In this document: in pieces, positions 1 to 12,400 of the stretch
Layout: every line of letters starts with the position of its first letter
Numbering within the stretch: the stretch's first letter is position 1
Assembly (NCBI GenBank): GCA_022495005.1
Contig: JAGYXB010001022.1
Location: forward strand, 806,001-870,000
Source: Rhyacophila brunnea
Lineage: Eukaryota > Arthropoda > Insecta > Trichoptera > Rhyacophilidae
Direction: 5' to 3'
DNA: 64,000 nt
Program-made: the position numbers and the translations under genes
Notes under the pieces: model-generated
Databases searched by the model: none
Told to the model about the DNA's origin: nothing
The model's input: only the letters and a program-made list of their open reading frames with translations

Positions 1-365
1 CCATTCTCGAATTATTAAAAGAAACAGAACATTTTTTGATCAGTAAAATATAAATAGATGTTTGCATTTTTAAATTTATTTAAGATAAATCTTTAATTGA
101 CAGGGTACTATTGTGGAAATGAAATTGAATTGTTATTCATTAGAATAAACTGAATTGTGTGGTATTAAAAGCGAAAAGAATTTTCTTAAATTGATTTATA
201 AAAATTCTAACATGAACATTATTCACTAAAAATTCACTAAAATTAAAGACATAAGAATCGACATTTGGCTGTAGTTTGCTCATACTTAGCCTAGGTTACA
301 AATTCACTATGCGCGCAATACAGATACTTTTCACAGAATAATTGAAATGTATAAGTTTAATAAGG
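1..365. other. 3' untranslated region and downstream flank of the DUF4803-like gene
   Basis: This AT-rich stretch follows the stop codon of the minus-strand gene. On the minus strand an ATTAAA hexamer lies at 356-361, only a few bases after the stop, and a canonical AATAAA lies at 75-80. Either could serve polyadenylation. I see no coding exon here on either strand. Confidence 0.5.
75..80 (-). promoter_or_regulatory. Candidate poly(A) signal AATAAA
   Basis: The plus strand reads TTTATT, giving AATAAA on the transcribed strand about 290 nt past the stop codon at 366-368. It is the first canonical hexamer seen after the stop. The nearer ATTAAA variant at 356-361 is an alternative. In such AT-rich DNA the motif can arise by chance. 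Confidence 0.35.
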
Positions 366-487
366 TTAGACTCCGTTGTCCATGTCAGGGAATGTCACCT
401 GCATGTGCCTGGAGTAGTCGTATGTGAAGACCTTGGGGGCAATGAACCCGCCGTATGTCTTCTGGCCCTTGTGGTATAGTCCGGCAC
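366..487 (-). CDS. DUF4803-like gene, terminal coding exon
   Basis: Acceptor TGCAATTTCAG|GTGCCG opens this exon, which ends at TAA (366-368). It encodes [20 protein letters not shown] and then [20 protein letters not shown]. The [17 protein letters not shown] segment matches the end of the family's conserved region, and the tail after it is variable. The ATTAAA at 356-361 follows almost at once. Confidence 0.85.
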
Positions 488-3400
488 CTGAAATTGCAAA
501 ATATAACACGAGCTTTTAATCAAATGCGTTGAAGAATACTTTCTCGACTAGACGGAGCCTAAATGTATGAAAGTGTAGCTGAAAAATGAGTCATTGTCCA
601 CTATTCACTTTATTCACTATATTCAGTACAATTCATTTCGCATTGCAGATCCATTTGAAAACTACTATTTTCACCCACATCTGTAAAATTTCAACACACC
701 TTTAGATTCACTGAAACAGTCCATTCCATAAAATATTATTACAAGTCGAAGGTCGGGTGTCCATTTTTTTTTTTTTTTTACAAAAATGACATTCTTCACA
801 TTCGACCTTTCACTTTTGACGTACAGAATTGAATTAGTCCATACCTGACAGTGGAACGGCCTGTGCTGGCATCACAATTTGGGCGTCTAGGAACGGTACT
901 GTCGTTTGGGCGACATCCGTGTCCATATTGGAATGGGTGAACTCGATGTACTGGTCAGAGTTGGAGTCTGGGATCGAGGGGGCCCGACTGCTGGTAGGGA
1001 CATCCGGATTGTTTAACTCCACTTTCGTTCTGTAAAACAAACAAAGGCTATAAAAAAGACCCCATTGTGGATTACGATATCAGTCTTACTAATATGGTAG
1101 CCATAGTTTCCATGCTGCCACATGTTTCTATAAAAAACATTGAGCGTGGTGGAACGTATGAATTTTTTACTCTGTTCGAGATCTGATTCGTAATGCTTAA
1201 TCGATCTTTTCGTAGTATAATCGTTTTTTACAATTAAAGTGAGGGTGAAATGAATTCTACAACTGAATAATATTTATTTCTGTGTTAATTATTGATAACA
1301 CTTGATAAAGATTATTAATAGAACTGAATACACATTAAAAGGTATTAAAATAAAATTGATTCATGTATCAGATCAGCCGGTGAGAATCTTTTTAATATTA
1401 ATTGAAGTCATATCATCACCGAATTTCAATGTATGATGTGCATTTTTCTATGATCTTTTTTATTTCTCTATTTTCATACAAAATTAGTCACAATTACAGA
1501 CCCATCGGTATCGCCAATTTCTCACATAATTTTAATTAATGCTAATGTAGCGAATTCCTGGCAATTGCTTTGTAGGTACATAATATTATGTTTAGAAAAT
1601 TCTTGTATATTTTAAACTATTTGTATCAGTCAAAGTGAAGGTCAAATTATTCCTCAGTAGTCTTCGCCACTGCTAGACACTTTATAATATTTTGATTCTG
1701 TAGTCACAACTCACCGCGGTGCGGTCTCGGATGCATCAGTGTTGTCATTGCTTATCCATCGACTGGTCAGATGCGGCGTCAACAGCTTCCCGGTTTTGAA
1801 ATCGAACAGCGAGGTCTTGATCTCTAAATTAAGATGGCTACCTAGCTTTTGGAAGCGCACGCCCGTCAGCACGTGCCCCGGGGGGCCTTCCAAGTCATCC
1901 AGGTCAATGGCCTTCTCCTCGTGAGACAGGGTGTGGTAGTCGGTGCTAATCGCTCTCGTGTTGATCATTCTAATCGGCTGCCACCTCACGGAGGCCTGGT
2001 TGATCTTGCCCATCGGTTCCAGGGTGCCTTCGCTTATCTGGAGGTAGATAACGCGGTTCTTTTTCACGAATCTGAGTCCAGTGATCACCCTACAAAATCA
2101 ATTCAGTTTGGGTCAGAGTTTACACCTATAATTGTAGTCAATCATGCCTCTCTACCTCACTAATACTTTCATTAAATTGAAATGTATTCAAAGTGTTTAA
2201 TTTGCAAATACTGTTAAAATGGTCTTTGTTAAATTTTAAATAAAAGTTAAAAAATGTGCTTAATTTTAAAATTCAATATGAAGCAATGTAAATTTCAAAT
2301 ATGGCATTGTAAGTTTATAAATCTAGAAACATTGAAGTAAAAAAATAATTAAATTCTACCTGACTGAGTTACTTAGTTAGTTTAAATGTCTTTTCTCAAA
2401 TATCTAAATGGTTTTACTGGCATTCGTAACAGTCACTTGATTTTATTTTTTACTGGCTGAATATATTGTATAGGGTAATTAATATAGAATGCATTAATTT
2501 AAATAAATATCATATTAGTTTTTAATTAAAGCGATCATCGTGCATTTAAGTTAATAAATTGTTGGTAAAAAAATTCAGTGAAATCCAAAAAAAACAGGCA
2601 ATTATACAAAGATGTTAGTTCTTACAAGCAATTTATTTAGTAATATCAGTTAATAAAAGCAATGGTTTTGCATGCAAATGCCATAGAGATTGAGTTATAT
2701 ACTTCAGTATCTCCTCCTCCTCCACCTTCTCCACTGGTTGAACAATTAACATGTTCAAACTGATATTGAAAAATATAATTTTTCAGCAACATAACCCATT
2801 GCCACATTACCCAATAACAGCCAAGGCAACATATTGGACTGAAAAATAATTAGAACACCTCATTATGTATTATGATTGAAAGAAAACAGACATAATTAAT
2901 TGTTTTTTCAATTCCACCATTTAATAATTCTATGAGTATATATAGTGCTATAATAATCCAGATGATTGATTGTCTCACGCGTTCTGGACTTTTATATTCC
3001 AATCCAAATGAAGTGCAAATTTCCAAAGTCATGTCGAGAACAGAAAAGATATTTTGAATTGGATGTGCGAAAATGAAAGAGAAAAACCAGCCCAAAGCGG
3101 TGTGATTTATTGAAACAAATGACAGTTGATTTTGTGAAAAAACAAATGACAACCAATTTTATAATAAAACAGATAATGGTGATCAATTGTAATAAATCAA
3201 ATGACAGTTGTTTTTGTGATAGAAGTGAAAGACTAGTGTATTGAAGAATATGGAGCGGTTTTCAGAAGAGGGATACTGACTTGTTCTCTGTGGCATTGGC
3301 CAGCAGGGTCTGCATGCTGATGTAACGGTCGCTTTCGGGTCCGGCTTCCTCGCAAATGCACAGGCAATAGGAACAGTGGTACAAGGCCCATCGCCACCAA

Positions 3401-6400
3401 GAGTCGACCTGATAGTCAAACACACAGGACACACACGCGTGCAATCAAAACGGAAAGACAATATATTTTCCACACAGGCATTTGCAGAACTTTTAAAAGA
3501 CAAATCAACCTCTGCGTAGTCTGTAGTGTGTGTATTGTATGATAGAATTGGTGTTCTTTGTAAATGTAGATGATTAACTATCTGTTTTATGATAGTATTT
3601 GATTATAACATATAACTTGAATTATCAAATGACAACTTTCCTTGACAGATTTCCATGGAATAGTACAAACATTTCATCAATTAGAAGTTAAATATTCTTT
3701 CGATTGGTGTCGCTGTTTCACGTTATCAAGATGAAAGCATAAACATTGCTGTGGATGAATTATATAAGATTAACATTTGTCTGTGATGCTACATTTATGT
3801 TCTATATTATTATTGCACAGGTGCCGATACAAGTGTCAGACATAAATGTGGGTTTAGTGGTCTGTTGGAAGATGTTTTGTTTAGTGTAAATACAATACAA
3901 AAAAAGCATTACATAAAATAATATAATAGTTCAATATGTATTTATTATTATGGGCAGTGAACTATCATCGGCTACAGAACAAGCTACAGTTCAACTGATG
4001 GCAGCTTTAGTAGATAACTAGTCATAGAAAAATACATGCTGAGGTAACGTGCGAGAACGATAGACGTGGAAGATACATGAATGTGACAAGTCATACCAAA
4101 GCTTTCATCAGTGGAAATGTATGCATTAAAAGATGATATATAAGGAGGTAAGCGGTGACATGAGACGGGTGGCTTGCAACAAATTCAAAATATGCATGTT
4201 GTAAAAATGTAATCAGTTCTAACTTATTGGCGGTAATATTGGACATGGTCTCCAGCATGCTGATGTATCTGTCTGACTGCATGCCCGACTGGTCGCAAAT
4301 GCAGAAACAGTAGGAGCAATGCCAGAACAACCATCTCCACCATGAGTCCACCTGCCCATCCAACACACACATAAGACAAGTTAAAATATTCTCGGCTTGT
4401 TGTTTGTGCTTTGGCTCTGTGAAGGTATCTGCTGACTCCCGAATTCTCGTTCATGTTATGTCCCAGCGACACCAGTGTCTTTTTTAACATTTGTCAAATG
4501 TATCGTTTTTTCCAACTAATTTTATTATTGGTTGCTTCGTATAGAAATGTCATATTTTATTTGCCAAGAGACCTAAGTATTCAGCAATATAATAAAAACT
4601 TAGAAATATGATTCATTTTAGTATTTGCAAATGTAATAAAGGATCCAACTGCATACATATCACACAAGTACCTTTTCAACTGAATTATATTTTGACACCA
4701 TGTAATAATAAGCTAAGTGCTTGTATCTCGTTATTCTGTTTTAATTTTGACATTCGAACATGTAATAACGATCCTTCTGCACATTATGTAACCTTATTCC
4801 ACTGATCTGATTTGACATGTATTGATTTATTCTTTAACTATTAATTTATTTCTACACAAACGTATCATTTCAAGGCGATTCTATTTGGGCATTTGCAAAC
4901 GTAATAATGATCTAACTGCATAATAATATGTCACTCTATTTCATTGTATTGTGATAACTACTAATTACATTTTGAAATTGGGAAATAACGATTTTAGTGG
5001 GTATGTTACATTATTCCACTGCTTTAATTTAAAATAAACCCTGCGAGGTAGTGACAATGGGCAATTTAAGTCACCCATGTCGGTTATGGATGACTTTAAT
5101 TGTATATAGAAAACAAGAAACTCTACCTAATTATTGTCTAAGCATTGGGTTGCTAGGTAGGTCCTTCCTGAAAATTCCTATTCTAATTGTACATGTGCTA
5201 ATTGCTTACGTTCGAGGATCCTCGTGCGCACGCTCCATTTCCTTTCTTTCCGAGTACCCTTCCATTCTCGTACTCGATCCAATCGTATCGTCTGCCTGAT
5301 TTTACCGCCTAAAATAGAGTAACATTTAAAATCATTAATTAATATAATCATATAAAGCATTTATCATAGTTGAGCAGTCCGATTTTAATATGCGCTCGAG
5401 ATATATCAATTCTACCATCAATCAACAGGCCTTATCTGACATTGCTGGTTTTTACAAAATATGTGGACAAAAGGTTGTATGTGTGCTTCATAAGTGAATG
5501 AAAGAATGAACTGTGTTATGCATAAAAGCATAAAAGTTTATAGAAGTTTAAAGGAAACATGCAAAAATATATTCTTATAAGATTTACCTTAATTTGAAAG
5601 GGTTTTGAATTAAGCGCTTTTGTGTTTGATTATGTAATATGTAGGAATTTATTTTAAAAAGCACAATACTTTAAACCAACAGATTGATTGATTGATTTAC
5701 AGATTGATAAAGTCCACGGGGAATTTCACCTATGGTTTACGACATAATGACGGTCAGGCCATGAAACACAACAAATACAAATCCCGCCTGAATGTTCTCA
5801 AATATTGCCAATATTGAATTCGCGTTTCGTCTACGTGACACACTGCATATTTACAGATGTAACTATGATAAAATAACATATTCATAAATTCTTAAACTAA
5901 CGTCCCATATTTCTCATTAAACTCGTTAAAGCCTAATCCAGAATGTAACCCACTTCTCAATATTTTTGTATTTCCTGGCATTTGCACATCTTTATTCAAA
6001 AGGTTGCAAACTTGCATCATATAACTATTTTTTAACAAACAAAAACCGATGAATTTGCAGACGTCACATTCAAACACAAACAAAAGCCTTACTTCCTGCA
6101 GTCATGCTCTCAGCTGCTGCGAAATATATTATTGTATAATTAGCATGTATGTATTCAAGGTGCGTAATATAACTAGGCATATATAGATAAACGTTAATCA
6201 TTATGAATATACAGACTCGCGTGTGGCATTCATATGGTTGTGCACACCTGCGGTCAAGGCGACGAAATATTGACCTGCCGCGATCGCGCCATTTGCAAAA
6301 ATACTCACATAATGTAGGTATTATAATTTATAAATTATATGGTTATCGACCGCATTGCTTTCCAAATCGATTGCTGTGTTGCATGCAGGGAACTCAGAAT

Positions 6401-9400
6401 CTGTTCTGTGGTTGCATGTATTGTTTTATTACGATTTGTAATACATACAATATAATGTTTTATTATTCCATGACTGTATACGTATATTATGATGCCACTA
6501 GCTATGGATTGCAATTGTCCAGCCGAGTGTCGAACTCACCCCTTTCAATTAATGTGTGAAAACACTCCCTAGAGATGTAATCGACAATTTTAGCATCTGC
6601 AATTCACCACATAATCAAATGACCATGTTGTGTCAGGCAGAGAATTCCAATGCGGATTTTTTTTTATTTCTGTGGCTTACACCGTATTGCATCTTTTCCC
6701 GAGGGCTGTGGTATTACCACCCAACGGTCACAAATGAACCTTACTAAACGATTATTTCGCCCTTACTTTAATAAACAACAGCGAACACTCAACAGCAAAC
6801 TATTATTTATCATTTAACGTTTATCTTGGCTTGTAAAAAAATATTTAATTACGAGAATTTATAAACCACAGTATGCAATTTTATTAGTACTACACATAAT
6901 GCAACTCGATATTACGTATATGTCCGCATATTGAAATTGTGCATAGTGGCATCTGTATGATTTCAATGGAATCTATGAATTATTTTGTCATATTTCATGC
7001 GGTTACAATGTTTTTGAGCCAAGCCGAATGTGAATGCTTTGCGTTACGATTAATACTGCGAATATAATATATATGTATTATAAAAAAAACAATGTCAATA
7101 TTATGTGTTTTCAACCAAAAGTTCAGTGGTCTGTTCATTACCGATGGACAAATCGTCATGTCGGAGTCGATGTAGGAGCATGAGAGAATCTTTCCGGTGC
7201 AGGCCGGCTGCCTAGAGCAGAACTGCTCCTTGAAGCAGCCATGGTTCTTCGCAACCTGGTAATAGTCGCAGTTTTCCCTGCACGTGTTCTCGCTGTTCAT
7301 GTCCACCTCGTTCTCGATGTAACCCTGGAAGAGGCGGGTCACTTGGACGTACGTATCGCCTGGTCAGAAAATGAAACAATTTATTCGGCGTTCATATAGT
7401 GGCATTCAGAATAATACAACAATTTAGCTTGCCTACTCAATGAGAGAATACGCTACATTCATTTGTTTTGTCGAAAAAGTGTTGTGGCAATTAATTGTAT
7501 TGAAATTAGGAGGCGTTCCCATACTACAAACATGTCGTTTCCCATATCCATACTAGGTATATTCTTTAAAAAGTGTTGTTAGGTAACGCGTCATTAATGG
7601 CTGAAGGCGGTCAGCCTGATGGGGTGTAGGGCCACTAAAAAAATTATCACTATCGTCGTTGTTTTGTAAAAAGGGCGAATTAACGAAAATACTATTTTAC
7701 AGGAGGAGGATTTTTAACTTTTGATATTTATTTATTAATTTCCTGTGGATGATCATAAATTTCTAACAAGTCTATAATAAAGTTTAGAAAGAATACTGTC
7801 CTTATAATAGGCATTATAACATAATATTTTAAAAGGCCTCATATGTCACATTCGTGTTTTATTCATAATACTAAGTGGATGTTCGCCCGTACGATTATCG
7901 TTTTTAAGTGCTTTCTTGTGGAGATACACATTCGCCGTTTTTGCACAACAAAGTGAGGTACCTAGGTACATATTGTTTTTTTTTTATTAAAATCTCTATT
8001 TCGCCAAAATGGTCGATTCGCCTTGTTTACAAATAATAATAATGATTTTAATATTATATGTATCTACTTATGGTGGAAATTGATTGCTTGAGTGTATCCA
8101 AAATATAATGTTTAATGTTTCGTCGATCGTCAAAATGTGTGTGCTCCATGTCTTGTATCGATATAATATCTAGATCTAAAATCTAAATAGATTAGCTTAG
8201 GAAAAAAACTGTATTACCTTGGTATTCTAATTATTGTTCTAAATGTGCACAGTTGTGCATTTTTTATGAGTATTCAACTATTAGTAATTTGTTTTAAATG
8301 AAAATGTGACACGGCATGACCTTCATTTGCAATATTTACAGCTTCGCTAGAAATATATTCCATTACAAATTGCTAAGTACAAAAATGATAAAAACTAATC
8401 AACTGTCGCTGGAAAATAATAATAATAATAATAATAATATGATCGTATTTCCAATTGTCGGGAATTCTGCGAATTGGCTCGAAATTGTTTTTACTTCGTG
8501 AATGTTAATAATAACAGCTGCTTAATTCATTATTTCCTCTGTACACAATGTACGTACATTTCGTTTTATATTTTCCTGATACGTAGATAATATTTTGTGT
8601 TATGATACAATACTGGTAGCTGTCGAGAATTTTTTCGACAATATCGAAACAATACGGCCCCGTATCAGTTGAAGTACGATCTATTAGTTGAGAGCGTTCA
8701 AAAGAACAATTTGAAACTCCTTTATTTGAGGCTACATGGATAATAATATAATTATGTGGCTCTATACGACTGACTTTATGTATTTTAGATATGCTTAAAT
8801 AGACTAGTGTAACAGCATAAGATTAGGTTACGAGATATTTGAATATAATATATCTTAAAAATCGGGAAAATCAGTTGTTGTCCGTTATCGCAAGGTCGGT
8901 CAATGCCAATTGGACGGGCAATAACAAGTACATTATAACCTCGTTTTAACGTGCCCGGAATTCACGTTTTCCCGGCAATTGCGTGTATTTTTTTCAGTCC
9001 CGATGTATTTCAGAACATTTAATACCCGCATTTACGTTTTTATTTCCCGCGATTTACGTCGGAAATATTCAAAATATGCGAGTTACGCGCGCTTGACAAT
9101 GATTGGGCCGTGACATTCGAACGGCGTAAGGTGAGAATTACATAACAAAAATGCGACAAACATGATTTTTTAAATAAAAAATAAAAAAAAAATCCATAAA
9201 AATTTAAATTGAACGTTATTTTTTTAGTAACATAAAATTTAAATGTTCTTTTTTTCAATACCCCCCTTTTACATTTTCCCTCCAATTAGGTTTTTTTTCT
9301 TCAGTCCCTTAAAAAACGTAAAATAGGGGTTATACTGTATTTTCAAACAAATCGTTTCGGACATTAATATATTCCTCTTGCGTAAGTGAGTTCAGGTGAA

Positions 9401-12400
9401 TGTTGCTTTATAAATATGTTTTTATGTAGGTATTTCTTATAGTTACCTACACTGTTTTTTTAATAATAGCTGACCAATACTGTTACTTTTTTCTTTTTTT
9501 TGTATTTCATGTGAACATACATTTTCATATCATTATAAAGTCCACTAGGTGTAGGTGTATATATCTTTAAGTGACATCTAAAAGATCAACGTGTAAAGGT
9601 ACCCTTGTTAAATTATAGACTTATGGGGTGAATGAAAACTTCTGAATAATTACTGGTTTAAATAGATATAGGTACTTAGCCAAAGTAGTGGCAGGATGAA
9701 CTGGTTATGGATAATATAAATAATGTATGTATCACATAATAACCAATATTTGATAATAATATCCATCATGATATCATAATAATATTAGCATGATCAATTA
9801 ATTTATTGACAGAAAAAAATTCATAGAATTAATTTGTTTTTTTAGTATCAACTGTAAATTTCCTACATTTTATTTATTATTATTTGTCAGAACTCATCAA
9901 AATGTACTGGTAAAATGACAAATTTAGACGAACTTGAATAAATATATAGGTACATCCGTGTCACTAATTTACATCTCAATGTACACAGAGGCGTATTAAT
10001 TCACGAGTGATGTGTTTTACCAACTGTTTTGAATTTAATGTGAATTGATTATTTTTCGCTGTCATGACGTAGCAACGACAACCACCTCGAATATAAGCGC
10101 ATAGCCGTCCCAGAATGCTAATAAATCGCACATGCAAAGATGTCAATGATCGAAGACGCCTGTCGTTACTTGATTTGCTGATTACCACCGTTTCACACGT
10201 AGCGAATATTATCGCGCGATTCGCTGCGTATGGAACGGAGGTGAGGGTTGTATATTCTGATCGTCGTATGGCGAGAGAGAACGTCCCGTCCCGGCTTGTC
10301 TAGATTCATGCGAAGTAGCCATATAAGTCAAACTAGAATTTTTGCACGCTATCCCCAAACGCGGTTTGGAGAAGTTTCTCTTATGATGTTCCCATTCATC
10401 TATTAATCTAATCTAATCGTTCGTCACACGTGCAAATCTAGTAATATAGCAATACAAGATATCGTATAGTTTGTTTTTGATTTTCGAACTTCTATTCGAA
10501 ACGAAAATTAGACGGTTTTTACTGTCTAGGTGTATAGCGCATGGTTTTACTGTCGGCAATAGTGCTTATTTTAAACTGTCGTGACAATAACTGTTTACAC
10601 GTAAAAGGCTGACTGTCTCTCCAATCTCATTCTTCAAGAGTAAGCGAGACGCGATGTTGTCATTTTATAGTACCTACCTACTATTTGACAGGACGTATTA
10701 AAAATCGGTTAACCTCAAAATGAGTAGTTCGTTTTTTTACCGGCAGGTTCGCCAGTATCGTTCTACTGCGCAGGTGCAGATCTTACTTGAGCATAAAATT
10801 CAGAAACTTCCAGACTTGTTTGATTCGTACACGCAAACTGGCCAACTGCAGGATACATGTTTTACCCATACTTTTTCTTACTGTGAACAGTGTCAATTAC
10901 TAGTTTTTCTAAATTATATATGTTGAACTACGTTCTGTCAAAATAGTCGCTGGCTTGTGGCTTCTCAGCGAATGGAAAGTTTTGTGTGTCATCATCACAA
11001 TCGCAGTAGCTGAATCGCCCGCTATTAAATTCGCCAACAAACAGCTCTTAAAGTAGCTCAATGTAATTGACGCATTACGTTTACAAGATAGAACGTCGAT
11101 AATAACATCCATTATGTACCTATGTAGTTTTAGTAAAATAAATTACTACAGATTGTACGGTATCATTCCTTTTTCAAAGTTGAACAATCGTTGGAAACCG
11201 TTAATTTCGGATAGCCCATAGCATATCTAAATTATTATAGTTTGGTTTAAGCCGAGTTTAATTGAATTTTAAAAACCGACACAATTTGCAAAATGTATTC
11301 TTAGTTAAATGAAAACAAATAAGTATGACTGACAAAGTTAAGCGTGCACTATTTATGTCGAATCTTAACGGCCTACCTTCATTCCTCACCACTGGCAGCT
11401 TTACCAAATTGACTTAGCCTGATTGGACCGCACTGAATTAGAATTTAACGAAAACACACAGCTTATTATCAATAATTTTATAACAGCATTTTATAACAAC
11501 ATTACGAATTGATATTACTAAAGTGTCAATTTTTGACGGCATATGCTTACCATAATCAGCTTTGCATTGTAATAGTTTCGTTAAAAACCGGTTTTTTTTC
11601 TTGGTGACTGTGGCTGGCGTTGTGTATTTATAACCGTAGAAGAGTGCTGATGTTTATTGCGGATCAGTGATCAATATGATTTTATCGGACTTGAGAGATT
11701 ACATTGCGTTACATGTTTATTATCAGCTGTCAAACAGTAGAATCGATTTGCATAAGAAACAAAAGAAAGTAGGTAAAATTTGAAAAAAGAATCAAAAGAG
11801 CGTCACATCTTTAAGAGCAGTGTAGCCAACATTATTAATATTGTCATAGACACTATGAGTGTTTTTCACCAACAAGACTTATATTAACCGGTGTTATTTT
11901 TTACGTAATAGGTACCTACATAGAAAATCGTGGTTATTTTATAAAATTATTTAATTCTCAATTATTATTAGTCATTCGCCATTACACGAGAGACCAAAGG
12001 TTATCTTTGCAGTTTTGTGTAAACAAAAACAATGATTTGCGAGCTTCTTCGGTACCTACTATATAGCTGTCAGTGATGTGATGAGAAAATAATATGATCT
12101 CATTTGTCAAATAACGTGACGTTATTATTATCAAATTAATATAATATCGAATTAAATTCTAGCAATAAGTAATTAAAAAATGCGTACTTGCCTACAATGG
12201 TGTCGTAATTTATCTCATTTTTATCCACAATGTGTGCTTACGTACATAGTGATGTTAAACGAGAATATTCTCTTATATTATTATGTGAATATTCTCCAAA
12301 CGATTATTCTTCGAGAAATTTCATTTTCATCGTTTAAACTCCTAAATGGATTTCCTTTCAGCTTATAAAAGAAATGTTTTTTTTTTGTATGTTGTTGATT

